Positions 46,065-59,139 are shown, counted from the first letter of the stretch. The stretch: 64,000 nt of DNA from Azadirachta indica (GCA_022749755.1 CM040443.1:163191-227190); one strand, 5' to 3'. A program made the numbers and translations. Notes: generated from the letters alone by a model not told the origin.

Positions 46065-47216
46065 GCTAATATACCAGTTACCCCTTAGTTTTTCAGATTT
46101 GATCTCTTGCCTGACTAATTTTTGAAAACTACTAATAACCCTTTTACCAGCAAATTTATCAATTACCACAACTAATTTTTCAAAATAACCAATAATATTT
46201 CAGAATTTTGCCTTTAATTGTTAGCTTGATGAATTTTAATTATAAATCTAATTTTTTATTGGTCATATATGATAACCTAACTCCACCAATAAATTTTCAA
46301 AACAAAGTCAAAATTTTGCAGTTAATATTAGTTGTTTTCGTTATAGTCATTTTACATATTTACTTCTAGTAAAATTTAATGTTGTGGATATACGAGTTTG
46401 AATCTTACACCTTAATCTCAAATATTTGGTCCTTAACCATTAAACAAATTAAAATATTTGCAAATATATATACACTATGTTATATATTGTAAGCATATGT
46501 TAGATGAATGATTAAATAACTTTAGTCCCAAAAAATTCAAAACAGTAATAAAAAATAAAAATAAAAATAAAAAATTATTTAAAATTTTGTACAAGCTAAT
46601 GGAAAAGAAAAAATAAAAATAAAGAATTTTTTATCAAGAGTGTAATTATTATTTGTTCTCATATTTTTTGTTAAAAGTGTTATTGTACATGTTTTTACAT
46701 TTTTTGTTTTTAGAATAATTATTAAATTAAATATTTTTAGATTAATAAAAGATTACGGAGAATTGTGTTCATAATTGACTTCTAAAAAAACTTAGATTTT
46801 ATTCTTAACATTTTCTTCATGTGATTTTATTGTAGAAAATTAAGATAAATAAAAAATCTATTATTACACTATGACTTTAATTTTTAAAATTTTCGTAAAA
46901 AATTTAAATAATTTTATTTTTATTTAATTTATTTTCTATTAGATACTTATATTGTTATTATTGTTTTGATTTTTTTAGAAATAATATTTATTTAATCATC
47001 TATTTAATGGATGCTTATAATATATAATATAATGTACATAATGTTTACAAATGATTGGTTTGGCTTAATAGTTGGGACTTAAATTCGAGTTCAAACCCTG
47101 GTTATTGACAAAAGATTAAAAATATATCGTGCCGGTGGGGTAAGTAGTAATTTTAAAAAATTAGAGAGGTAAATAATAAAATTACCAAACATTGGAGGAG
47201 TAATAACTATATCCCA
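46065..47216. mobile_element. Mutator-like TIR element, copy 5
   Basis: 1,152 bp starting GCTAATATACCAGTTACCCC. The right end (GGAGTAATAACTATATCCC) is followed by AACTTGTAG (47217-47225). The left flank reads AAGTTATAG. The body is colinear with copies 1 and 2. Confidence 0.7.
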
Positions 47217-47399
47217 AACTTGTAGAGCCAGGATGTTCCAGCACTGAGAAATAAAGGAACTTAAAAAGTCATAAACTCTTAGAAACATAATTATGGTCAA
47301 GAAAAGAAAAGAAACTGAACGAAAAAGTCTAAGATAAAATAAAGCCCTTTGGATACCAAATCTATCATAGAAAACTTTTCATTTTAATGTTGCCATACT

Positions 47400-47575
47400 A
47401 TGCATAGTTGAAAAAACTGCTGGTGATCCTGGAAAAGATAAGAAATGTGGGATTTCCAAGGAATCAAGGCTTCCTTCCAACATTTCCACCACTCTGTTTT
47501 TTGTTGGCCGGCTTCAGGGGATAGTCTGCATGCACCACAAGCTCACTATTATCATCTTCCCTGCATATTCTTTAT
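47400..47575 (-). pseudogene. Unit N: kinase C-terminal tip
   Basis: About 55 codons of kinase C-terminus (subdomain [17 protein letters not shown], with frame damage). It is truncated at about 47577, where it joins the 3' flank of unit O. The rest of the unit is absent. Confidence 0.75.
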
Positions 47576-47887
47576 CCCTAATCAAACAAAGTTGATGTGT
47601 TTGATGCAGAGCTGGTTTATGTTTGCATCAATAATCAAACTTAAGTTCAAGGTTTGAACTTCATTCTTAGCAATTTCTAAATAGAGACTGGTATACTGAT
47701 GTATTGCTTGTTTATGTGATTGGTATAAAGGTGCATCATAGCCATTGGAATGAACTAATTGCAAACAGGAAGAAAGCAGTTGCAGCGATTAGCTACTGTG
47801 TTAACATCTGAAAATGACATCGTCCCAGTCCTCTAAAAGTCATTGATACAGAAGAATACAATTCCTGAGCAGGAAAGAATCACGGAG

Positions 47888-49011
47888 TTACATTTTTAAC
47901 CTACTTTGTATTGTTGAATAATCTGCATGCTGTGATATTACTGGAGAAGATAAGAATGGCTTGGGTGGGATCTGCAAGGACTCAAGGCTTCCTTCCAACA
48001 TTTCTACCACTCCACTTATTGTTGTCTGGTTTAACGGGATAGTCTGTATGCACCACAAGCTTACTATTATCATCTTCCTTGCATATTCTTTATCTTCTCC
48101 ATTTTCTATTCCTTGCAATGCAAGTTCTTCATTTGTTTCAAGATACTTGTAAACCCAATCTGGAAAATATACATCACTGCTACGATTATTTCCAACACCA
48201 TTATTTTTTCTTCCTGTCATCTCAAATACCATCATTCCATAACTATAAGCATCAGATTTGTGAGAGACTTCTCCAAAATTTCTGCAAAATACTTCCGGAG
48301 CAATATACCCGACAGTTCCTCTTGCGCCTGTCATTGACACAACACTCTCTTTCCTGTGGCAGATTTTAGCCAGACCAAAATCAGAGATCTTCGGACAGAA
48401 ATCTTCATCAAGGAGAATGTTATGAGGCTTGACGTCAAAATGCAAAATTCGTGTACTGCAACCACGATGTAAGTACTCAATCCTCGAGCTATGCCTACTG
48501 CAATATCATACAACCTTTTCCAGTTCAACCTATGATTTGTCGTCATTGAATCCTTGTCATATATGAACTTCTCAAGAGATCCATTGGACACAAATTCATA
48601 GATGAGAGCTTTTCTGCTGCCCTCGAAACAAAAGGCCAAAAGAGCGACAATGTTGACATGAGAAGTCCTGCTAATGCTAGCAACCTCGTTGATAAAGTCT
48701 TCACCATTACCTTTCGATTCATTTAAGACTTTTACTGCAATACTACGGCCATCAAGTAGCTCACCTTTGTAAACACCTCCATAGCCTCCTCCTTGGCCTA
48801 GTTTATGTTTGAATGAATTGGTCATTTTCTTAATATCTGAATAAGTATATCTTTTGGGAGCTAGAGATCCACAGTTCCTTAAAAAGGCCTCAATGTTCTG
48901 ATAATCCTTGGTTGTCTTCTTCCAGAAGGTTAATCGATTTAATTGAAGATAATTTTTTCCTGAAGCAATAGGCTAGAATTATCAATATACAAATACCAGC
49001 GCTTGATTTAC
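47888..49011 (-). pseudogene. Unit O: kinase exon with 1-bp deletion and mosaic origin
   Basis: The frame is open from about 48825 to 48480 (glycine loop GQGGGYGG with one extra Gly codon, VAVK lysine, helix C Glu), then shifts by a 1-bp deletion at about 48478-48480 in the LEYLHRG motif. It is open again to the stop at 47888 ([14 protein letters not shown]). The TM-proximal part (48900-48960) also has substitutions and a likely shift. The N-lobe up to about 48650 is nearly identical to units F and M, while the rest resembles unit C ([25 protein letters not shown]). This suggests gene conversion. Confidence 0.85.
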
Positions 49012-49399
49012 CTGCAATCAGAGAAAAAGGAGTCATAACAATTAAGTTGTCAACTCAAATTAAAAGTAGTAGAAGCAGGACATAAGAGGACTGATTTGAA
49101 ATAGTCCAAATACTGTGCGAGCATATGCATCAGGGAATAAATTGAAGCATCAACTTTGAGAAAAGTTCAGATATGAAATTTGAAAAGAAATAGGTAGACA
49201 TGGAATTTGACGTTTTCCGTCGTTGTCCTTGTGCACATTCCCTCCGCGTAGAGGGAGTCTATTACCAACATGCCAAAGGCCTTGATTGCACCACATTCTA
49301 CAAATTAAAATGTTTAAATTGAAATTATTGTCCTAATTTATTATTTTGACAAATTAAAAAAAAATTATTATTCGAACAAATTCTAAAGAGTTGGAGCAA

Positions 49400-50560
49400 A
49401 CTTTAATAATTATTTTGCCAAAAAAAAAACAGAGAGTTAAGGAACATTTATGAAATATTAAAAAATAAAGGAAAAGTTTTAAATAAGATGAGAATAATAA
49501 ATTATAATATATAAATTAAATTTAATATCATGTATTAATAAAATTGATAATTAATTTATTTTTATATTCTTATTAAATAATTTAATTTAATTTTAATTAA
49601 AAATTTTAAAAACAATTTTAATTATTTTTATTTCTAATAAATAAAATATGTATATATTTTTATATTTGTGATGTATATTAATTATAAGCTTGATAATCTT
49701 TTTTATAAAAAGAATGCTAAACATGTTTCATATGAAAACTTTTTTATTGTTGCACATCAAATTATTATCAATAAATAAAAAAAATTAGAAATATTTTGGT
49801 ATATGGGTTTACCTCAACTCATTCCTTGGATTTTTAGATGATAATATTTTTATTCCTAAACTTTATCAAAATAACATATTAGAATACAAAATTATTTGAT
49901 TTAATGTTTTAATTTTTAGTATGTTGTAAATGACCAGACTAAATTATTAACATTGAGACAATTACATCCTAATTTATTATTTTACTGAATTTTAGGAATA
50001 AAAACAATGAGGGAAATTAACATGTACCTTCCCTAACATTTGGAAAACCCAGGTATATATAGAAAATTTGAGAAACCAACACATATCACACTTAAACCGT
50101 TAGTTGGCCATTCGCTTTTGCTAAACTAAAATGCCTTTAAAATTTAACTCTCCATAACAAGACAAAATGAGAAATTAAACAATTAATTAAAAAATTAAAT
50201 ATTAGATTTTGAATTATTTATCTAAATCTTTATAAGATTTTGAATTATTTGAATCATGTATATATATTTAAAATATAAATAAAATAATAAAATATCAATG
50301 AAAATAAAAAAAATGAATAGATTTATAATATATTAATAAATATTCATATTATCAATGTACTATAAAATAATAATATTAATTAATTAATGTATTTTACATA
50401 AATATATTATATTTTATCTAAATTTAGATATTTTTTATTTATTTTTCTTAAATAACTACTACTTTATAGGAGAATAATTATTATTTTCAAGATATTTTTG
50501 AAACTATCAAAACTAATAAAAGTATTAAATTAAATTTTTTAGATTAAAAGGGCTTTATTA
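49400..50560. other. AT-rich insertions in intron 2 of unit O
   Basis: Intron 2 here is about 1.9 kb, against about 0.6 kb in units C and M. The extra DNA is mostly A/T. 50300-50560 resembles the right arm of the 31510-32215 element (TTAGATTAAAAGGGCTTTA end). 50030-50150 has CCTTCCCTAACATTTGG-type ends. No coding sequence was seen. Confidence 0.45.
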
Positions 50561-50925
50561 AAAAAAACAGTAACAATTATCATGTATTTGAAGAAAATCA
50601 TTCTTTTATTTAAATAGTTATAAATTTAAAAGTCAACTAATAATCAATCATAGTCAACTAACAGTACAGAAAAGTATGTGCAAGTTTTTCTTAAACCTTT
50701 TATCTATATGTGAAATTTTCAAATCTTATGTATGCATTAATTCTCCAAAATAATAATAACCAAACCAGTCGATTAAAATAAATTTCTAAGTCTGGTTCAA
50801 ATTTTCAGTTATATATTCACTTTTAAACTCTAAGAGGATGTCCACTATTTTTCCTAATTTTAAGGTGGAATGTCTCAATTTCCCACCAGTAATATAAAAT
50901 ATATTCAATTAAAAGGATATCTTAC

Positions 50926-50958
50926 CTAGTCCTATGCCTAATCTCCGTTTTCCATCTC
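50926..50958 (-). pseudogene. Unit O: microexon 2 (33 bp)
   Basis: Borders TTTGCAG and GTAAGA are good. It is 33 bp, two codons shorter than the standard 39 bp but still in frame. Confidence 0.55.
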
Positions 50959-51335
50959 CTGCAAAAGAATTACAATAAAATGGTACTGGTTGAGACTACG
51001 AAAACTGTAGTGGTACGATCAAATCATCAAATATCTTGATAGTATTCCACATAATCAGATAAAATTGCGTATCTAAAACTGATATCCATCTTCTAAGACG
51101 AGCTAGCTGCACTCTGCAAACCCAGGTAAGGTCCATTCAAAACAAATTAATGGAATAAACAAATCCATGTAAAGACAAAAGAAGTCGCTTTATGCAATAT
51201 TATTCAGTTAACCTTCACTTTGTGCATGAATGTATAAAAAAACGAGTAATAATTCAGAACAGAAGCATGGAAACGTGGAAAGAAGAAGCTATATGTATTC
51301 TTGAACTAGTCCTAGAACACCTGTAACTTTGATAA

Positions 51336-52050
51336 CTGTTCTTGTTTGTTAACAAAGAGGTTTTCCCTAGCTATCAGTTTCACATTGGCCTCCTCTCCTT
51401 CGACAATGATAACATTCTGTTCTTTCAGAATAATAAAATTCCCTTGCCATCAGTTTGACATTGGGGTTCTCTTATATGGCGCTCAAAACAATCCAACGTA
51501 ACATGAACTTGAAGAGAAAACACACCAGTCACTAAATTAAGCAAGTCAGTACTGTTTTGAATCTTATTATTCTCAGGGAGCTGAATATGTGATCATCCAG
51601 GTGGAGACTTGGCAAATCATCATTCGGCTGATTGTAATAGATACTGAAGTCTATGCAGAACTAAATGTAATTTGTTAGCTTCCTAGATGGGGCAATTGAA
51701 CAGGGTTAGCTTGGATATTATTTCGAAAGAGTAAAGGAGAGCTGGGAAGGGTAAAATTTTCTAAGGGCCCAATTATTTCTGAAATACTTCATCTTCAAGT
51801 GTAATTATATTGTTCTCAGAGATGTTTGCAATATTATAACATGGTCTGTATTTCCCGAGTTCAATTTTCTGAACTGATACTATTATCACCCATACTCAGG
51901 ATGACTCCATTAGGAGAAGGCAAACCCAATGTAGCTGAGATTTCCACAATGGAAATCTTGACTTCTTGGATAGCGTGATACTTCATCTCGAGCCAAGGAA
52001 AGAAGTGAAAGATGAGAAATAAAGAAGAACAAAAGACAAAACCAACCAGC
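51336..52050 (-). pseudogene. Unit O: type I ectodomain exon, heavily decayed
   Basis: The outline of a type I exon is clear (two cysteine-module remnants near 51350-51510, the NLTLF region near 51700, the signal peptide near 52000). It has many frameshifts, a lost start codon (TTG) and a damaged donor (GTTATC). Not functional. A promoter block with TTGACT follows (52170-52350). Confidence 0.8.
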
Positions 52051-52633
52051 AATTCCTGAATGACAAGGGAATCAACTGTTCTGCCAGAGAGTGTATTTTG
52101 TATTATTTTATTGTATGATTTGTGTTATAGGTTTGTTCTCAGAAATTTCAGTTGATTATCAATCAAAACACGCAAGTTGACTCGGAAATTGCCTGGAGAA
52201 GACTTGAAGAAATAGACTTGAGAGAAGTAAATTTTAGAATAATCAGGGAATCATACAAGACTTGGAAAGTGCATGGTAATTAATCTTTTTGATAGGTAGG
52301 CCAGGTTCTATGACTCCTCCGTTCCTTTTATTATTGCTATAAACACTTGACTAGTTGACTCTTCAAAAGCTATCTTCAGATTATATCAATCGTTCCTTGA
52401 CAAAACCCAGGAAGAAACTAAAACATCATCGTTAAGTTTGAGAACTACAGTTGTGAGATGAAAAAAATGGCAGACTTAACCGACGAGCAATGTTTACCGA
52501 CCACATTAACTATGTGCTTTCGAATTAATGGTGTTAGTTCAGAAAATAGAACTGTAGCGATGTGGTCGAAATCATAGCTCAAACTGATATAGATTTGAGC
52601 TGAGACAAATTACTAGCCACCAAAGCATTCCGT

Positions 52634-52861
52634 GTGGAAAGAGAGGAATTCAGTTTGTCAGTAGAATTACTAGAAAGACTTGACTCGTTCAACTCTTCAA
52701 AACCTACAATTCAAAAGTGCATTGATGGTTTTGCTCTGTCTTCTGCTGCTTATTTGACACGTCTAGATCAAATTGAAGCAGAACAAAACCATAAGTTTTG
52801 GCTTTGTGATTCACCTAAGAACGAAAGAAGGCGGTTTACTGAATTGGTGCTCAAATTTTAG
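52634..52861 (+). other. Unidentified plus-strand open frame (75 codons)
   Basis: From about 52650 the LRK10L flank sequence stops and a codon-like, less AT-rich stretch begins. The frame reads ELLERLDSFNSSKPTIQK, then FALSSAAYLTRLDQIEA, ending in TELVLKF and a stop. Polar and amphipathic residues dominate, with no signal peptide or TM. Similar quality sequence continues to about 53200 without an open frame. I do not recognise the family. It may be an exon or pseudogene fragment of an unrelated gene. Confidence 0.3.
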
Positions 52862-53363
52862 ATGAGGTTTTGCTAAAACTGTGCAGAAGATTGAAGATGG
52901 TGTGGAAAGGGAAAGGGGTTTTGACTTGAGTGAAAATATTTAAATACAGTGGGTCACAGAAAAAGAAGATGCAAAAGTTGGAGTGTACACGTCTTTATCT
53001 TCAAGAAATGGTTGAAACAAAAGGAGTTGTCATTGCTACGAAGTTATCAATAAATGACAAACACTTCTCTCCCAGAATCTTTTGGCCGGTGAAGTAGAAG
53101 ATGGGAAAAAGGAAAATGTATGCCTAGGGAAATTTAAAGGTCCCGATTTTCCGCCATTTCAGGAAACTTTTTCTCTGTCTCCCATGGAGCAGAGAATTTT
53201 ATTATCCATCTACTCTAGCTATTTGTAAATGCGCAAATTGCACCTAAACCCACAAATTATAATTCAGACTGAAGAGATTAAACCTAAAATTCATCTCTTT
53301 TTCTGTTGAGAAGAATAGAATGATCTAGAAATATTGAAGAAAAATGTGTCACAGTTAGCCTAC

Positions 53364-54138
53364 CGCCATTGCAGCTGTAGGAATGAGATCCATCTGGGCA
53401 GAAACATACGCTATTTTCATTTTCAAAGCCACATTGGCCACCACTTTTTCTGCACTCAGCACAATTGTATCCAGTCCATTTCAGCGAAAATCCATCCTTC
53501 AACAGCTTCACATAGTCGAAACTTGTTACTGTTCGATTAATTTCCTCTTCCCCTAATTGAACGGGTGAAGCAATTACAGAATCACAGGCAATACTAGACC
53601 AGTTCAGATCCTCGTCTCTAGGGACTCATGCCACAAAAGTAGTGGTATTTCTTGTGGCATTGGCAGCACAAATAACCTCAGATGTTGTGTAATTAAGGTA
53701 AAATGAAGTGTTATAGTTATGAAACAAGTAGAGATCAGCATGGTAAGGAATGAAGCTGAGGGCAGAACGATCAAACGAGAAGTTTTGAACTGGGACAACA
53801 CAAGTATCATTAAGAACCGCTTCATCAAGTAACCGAAATGACTGGTTTTCATAGGAGATATCTTGTATGGTGAAGTAACCTTTGGAGGTTCTGTAGATGG
53901 GTTTTTTCTCTTTGCATTCAATACGAAACTCCGGATAGCCGCAGAAATCTGCGCCTGCACCGCGGATATAGAAAGGGTAGCTTATGTTCGGACCAGTGCC
54001 ACAGTTTCTTGGTTTGCAAGCTTCAAATTTTGATAGATCTGTTGGTTGAACTGACTCTACTAAGATGGTTCCCGTAAAGAAAATGATTCCAAGTAATCTG
54101 AAACTGAAAAAATTCTGCAATCCCAGATGAGAGCCCAT
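53364..54138 (-). pseudogene. LRK10L-1 class ectodomain exon with one nonsense codon
   Basis: ATG 54136-54138 gives a signal peptide and a GUB_WAK_bind domain of the LRK10L-1 type (CGTGPNISYPFYIRGAG; CGYPEF). The WAK_assoc_C end is CAECRKSGGQCGFENENSVC. The 775-nt exon ends in phase 1 at a GTAGGC donor. The only lesion seen is TGA at 53626-53628, in a TTTFVA-stop-VPRDED context. No TM or kinase exon lies downstream (leftwards), so it is an orphan first exon. Confidence 0.82.
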
Positions 54139-54512
54139 TGATGAAAACCAAAGGCTTTGAGAGAACTCAGAATCAAACTGCAAACCTCCAATGATTGATC
54201 AATGTTTAACTTGACTTCGTATGCAAATTATGTTTCTTCTCAAATTGAATATAATTAAATGATCAATGCAGTCAACATCAATTGTTGTCATACTATTTGT
54301 CTTCAGTCTGCTACTTTCCAAACTTGGCTTGTTCAATAGTGCTATGTGTTATCTGCTTGTTATATTATTCAGAATCTAAAATGCTTATAACTTCGCTCTC
54401 TTGGAACCAAACAATCAAAAACTATACTACGTAAAATAGAAGCTGAGTATACAGACCTTAAACTAGTGTATGTTTCTGCCCAAATGGATCTACATAATGC
54501 GAATCAACTAGG

Positions 54513-57122
54513 GTACGTCTCTGCCCTAAACTACGAGGAAACGACAAATATTTCTCAGAATTAAGGGAAGACAAATACCAGTGGAGTACGGAAAAACAAC
54601 GAATACCTCGCTTAACTTTTATTTGTTCAATTGTTTCGTTAAATTATTATCATTTTTATTTCTAAATTTAAGCACAATAATAAAGTAAGATATACCTTTT
54701 TATGATTATAATAATTTAGTCTTCATTTATTTTTTACAATATACTAAAATTAAAATATTAAAACTAAAAATTTTTAATTTATTATTATAATAAAAAATAA
54801 AAAAATTACTGTTATCAAAGATATTCTAATAATGAACTGAATTAAATTCATATATTAAAATATTATTAACTTTTTTCTTTTAATTTTTTAATTATAATTT
54901 GATACGTGTTACAAGAAAGTTAAGAGTGATCTTTAATTTATCCCCAATCAAAATTGACAAACATAAACGCCGTGCAACTTTAATAAAAATTATCACACAA
55001 TTTTTTTTAATAGAAGAAAAAAAAAGAAAATATTAATTTTGAATTTTTAGAGGTTATTTTGTTTTTTAATATGGTTATTTCACAACATATTTTAATTATT
55101 CGGAAGTGAAGTCTTTTTCTTCAAGTCAATTGCTATCAATTGTTACATTTAACGGTAAAAGTTAATGTTTGGGGGTGGCATGATGACTTTTAGTAAAGTT
55201 AAGGGCGCATTAATGAATGTTAATTTTGGTTAGAGTAAATTGAAGATTGCCCAAAATTAAAATCAAAAATTTTATTATTTTATTTCTTATATATGATATG
55301 TTCATTTAAAAAATTGTATTACATCCATTATATTTTTACAAAAGACATCACGAAGCTCATAAGCAACATTCATAAAAATACATATTACAAATAAATAAAA
55401 TTATCTTCTATTATATTTATAATTAAAATTAACTATATTATTTAATAAGAATATAAAATATATCTAACTAAATTATAATATGTAAATTACATTTGATGTC
55501 ATATGTTAATAGAATTAATAATTATATTTTTTTATATTATTATTAAATAATGAAATTCAATTTTAATTAAAAATATAGAAAATAAGAGAATTTTGACTAT
55601 ATTACTGTCTCTTTCTCTCCCTCTCTCTCTATATATATATATATATAATTTTCTTAAAGAAAATAAAAAAATTTAATATAACTTTTAAATAAATATATTA
55701 TATTTTTAAAATATTTTATTTTTAACTATTTATAATTAAATAGTAAATTAATGGTAAAAAAATAAAAGAAAAGAGTTAGAAATATTTTTAACATATAAAT
55801 TGATCTAACTTATCGTTAGAATTTTCTTAATAATAGTATTTTATTTTCTAAATTTTTTATTAAAATAATAAATTTTAAGAAATTAATTTTAACATTTTAG
55901 TCCATGGGACATAGGGATGGTAAAAATCTTGGCGAGGTTAAAAATGAAAACTAAATTTTAGGTTTAAACAAGACATGGATGAACCCATCCCCGTTTAAAA
56001 TTGAACTGGGATGAAGATGGGTCTCTCTCCCCTGCCCGTCCCCATCCCTGTTCTGACAACAAAAGTTAAAAGTATTTTTTATTTAATTACATATGTATCC
56101 ATCTTATTTGATAAATAATTATAAAAACTTTATATGTTTCATTTTATTCAATCAGGTCTTTTAAAAATTATAATTTTTAATTTAATCAACTGAATCATTC
56201 ATATGTGTAATTTTACTTTTCTTTTGAAACTCTACTCACTAAACTCTCCTCACTCTCTCTAGTCTCCACGATCACCGCCTTTTGCACCAAACCTTAAACT
56301 CTTATAGTTGCTTGTAAACCACAAAACATAATATAATTTATCTAATATTTTTATTTTATGAATTTAATTCAGATTTAATAATTATAACCACTCATATATA
56401 ATTTAAATGATTGATTTATTATTAAATAAAAACAATTATCTATTAAAATTAAATATTTTTTAGCTTTCTAAAATTAATTTTTTTAAAAAATAAGTATATT
56501 TATAATCAAATTTATTTTATTAGAATTTTAAAACTATAATCTTAAAATAAATTTATTATTACTGCAAAAAAATTATAAAGAAAAATAATAGTATTAAAAT
56601 TCATTTTTAAATAATTATTGAAGACAAAATTATTGTTAGATTATAAAATTGTTTTATATGAATAATAATAATAATTTTAAAATAATGTTTTTAATAATAT
56701 AAATTAAAAATATATTCTCAGTTAAATATTTTTTATTTACATATCTGGATGAATAAATGTAGGTGGTACATTAGTAAGTTAATCGCTTTTCTTCGGCTAT
56801 GTTTTGACTTTTAAGTTTGAGATTAAACGGTTCAAACTGGACGGAAAACTTTAGGCCCAAATTTAGGGACATTCTTGCTCTTATCAAGGATAGGGATTAT
56901 GATAACCGTCTTGTCACCATACTTATTTGTATATTTCAAAAACTATATACTACATTGTTATGATTATAAAAAATATATATAATTTTATTATTTTACTGAT
57001 ATTTAAAGAATAAATAATAATAATTTAACAAATTAACTAACATAATAAAAGCAAGGGGTAAAAATCATTTTCTCGTATTCTATCAAATATTTGTCTTTCG
57101 CTAAACTTAAGATATGCCTGTG
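54513..57122. mobile_element. 2.6-kb AT-rich element with long inverted ends
   Basis: About 54513-54740 and the inverted 56930-57122 share the order CAAATATTT, CGAGAA/GGAAAA, CTTTTATT, GTTAAATTATTATC/T and TTATAATCATAA-like. It appears to be the same family as 17340-20100. It also encloses a GC-richer segment starting GGGATGGTAAAAATCTTGGCG near 55915 with CCCCTGCCCGTCCCC. No transposase frame was seen. Ends are approximate. Confidence 0.5.
55608..55650. repeat. (CT)n(TA)n microsatellite
   Basis: A CT-rich run followed directly by about ten TA repeats within the AT-rich element. Confidence 0.85.
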
Positions 57123-57503
57123 ATTTTTTGTATTTCATGAAATATATGTCAATTTCTCTGTAAATTAATTTGTGCTCGTGTCGCTAAATCAGGTGGATTG
57201 TGACCACATCATGAAATTACAGTATTGCCCCTATTTCCTTGACATTTTTCAGCCGTTCCAAGAACAACTATTAATTACCGCGAATCAGGTGTCAACTCCA
57301 AAAATGAGTTCTCATTTGGTTGAAAAAACAAGAAAAAATTTACTATGGTTTATGCATCTTATTTATTATTAAATTAGAACTGTATTGAATTTCTTTGTAG
57401 GCGCAAAATTAATTAAACACGTTGCCATACTTATGTATGTGCAAGTTGGTCAACTTGTTCAACTTTCGTAACATTGACTCAATGATGATCTAAATTTCCA
57501 TTT

Positions 57504-58279
57504 GGGGTAATAACAGTTTAATCCCTAGACTTTAACAAAATAATAAATAAGGACACAATTTGACAAATTTTAATATTTTCATCTCTGCTGTTATATCAGT
57601 GAGAAAAATTCTCTATAATTACATATTTATCATTAACGATAAAACGCCGTTAAGGACAGAGAAAAAGCCTGCAACAAAGAAGCATAGCCAACCAATCCAG
57701 CAATTTTTCTAGACCAATTTCAGCGGAATTCAAATGGAAGATCAAAACCAAGCTGGTTGAGTATGTTCGTGGACAAAAATCAGTTTGATTTTGCGAGAAA
57801 AAGTGATGAAGTTGGGTTTAGAGAGGGAAAGAGTGAGTTTAAAAGAGAGGGACGATGAGATGAGAAGAAGAGGAGACATGAAAGAGGAGGAGGAGATGGT
57901 GGTGGTTATGGCTGGATCCACTCGACGATTTCAAATCTATGACCAAAACCAGGCTTGTTGAATATGTTCATGTCAGGTTTGTTGACATAAATCGATTTGA
58001 TTTTGTGTTTAGAAGAGAGAGAAGAGATGAGAAGAAGAAGGGACACAAAGGAAGAGGTAAGAAGGTGGTGGTTATGGCCAGACACTTGGTTTACCCACCA
58101 CGATCTACCGGAGAAGATGACGAAACATAAAAAACCTAGGAGTTAATACAATTTTGTCCTTACTTAATTTTAACACTTTTGTAACTCTGTCACAATAGTG
58201 AGGATAAAAATATTAAAATCTGTCAAACTATGTCTGTATTTATTGTTTCATCAAAGTTTAGGGACTAAAATGTTACTTT
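57504..58279. mobile_element. 776-bp Mutator-like element with captured-looking interior
   Basis: Flanked by the perfect direct repeat ATTTCCATTT (57494-57503, 58280-58289), consistent with a 9-bp Mutator-type duplication. TIRs of about 90 bp: TTTAATCCCTAGACTTTAAC at the left against TTTTAGTCCCTAAACTTTG inverted at the right, extending through ATTTTAATATTTT. The interior is purine-rich and not AT-rich. It carries two imperfect copies of a segment of about 190 bp (around 57735-57930 and 57935-58085; AAACCAxGCTxGTTGAxTATGTTC). It has a 63-codon frame but no transposase. Confidence 0.75.
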
Positions 58280-58829
58280 ATTTCCATTTAATTAGGTTAT
58301 TAATACGAAAATAACGTTCAGGCCCTTAATTTTTTCATATTTTTTTAACAAATAGGTCCACAGTTGTTATTAAAATAACAAACTTATCCTTATAACATTA
58401 AATTCTGTAACTTAAAATGTAAGGATATTTCACGCAATTAGGTTTAGTTTGTTATAACCTTTCAAGTTAAGTTTCTTGGAGAATATCTTGTGCTAGCAAT
58501 GTTTTACAAAAAGTTATTCATTATTTGGTTAACGATTATATTTTTAATAAAAAATTGGGTAATCATCTTAATATATAACTTTTTTAAAGTCATATTATAA
58601 GAGAAATGAAGTAATTTTTCTAAAAGAAAATATTTTAAATAATTTAATTTTTAATATAATTATGAAATTTTTAATTTTAAAAGTCTAAAATTGAAGTTTT
58701 TTCCAATAGAAATAAAACAATTTTTTAGTTATCCCTAAACTTTTCTCTACTGAAAATCAAATGTTACAAAAAAATTAAAAATGCTTTTGACCTTAAAATA
58801 ACCCCTTTTGTTTGGTAGATAAAAAGTCA

Positions 58830-58960
58830 TAGCACAGAGATACTTAGAAATCTATTTATTATTAATGAATAACTTATATCTTTATTCACAAAAACATAAA
58901 AATGATGGACTCCGATGTTACTATACGGTTTATTAGTCAACAGTTTTTGTCTTAAATTCC
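58830..58960 (+). repeat. Duplicated upstream block, copy 1
   Basis: The stretch around ACTTAGAAATCTATTTATTA to GGACTCCGATGTTA recurs at 62250-62345 (TTTAGAAATTTATTTATTA to GAACTCTGATGTTA). It lies upstream of the LRK10L-1 exon at 59140. Confidence 0.6.
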
Positions 58961-59139
58961 ACGGTCTAAGATTCGGGCAGATGTGTCAAGTCATCCCTTT
59001 CTTCTCAAACTATTCAGAGCCTAAGACTGCAACGTTACAAAAGTCAAACAAATTATCTTGCCGACTCTTCTCTTTCACTATTCGATTTAATCATCATCTT
59101 CTCTCTTTGATTCTCCTTCACAAATTCAACATCCCTTCC

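Noticed and set aside
58915..59139. Upstream in-frame ATG for the LRK10L-1 exon
   Set aside because: The 75 extra residues precede the real signal peptide and have no family similarity. ATG 59140 has a better context and places the signal peptide near the N-terminus.
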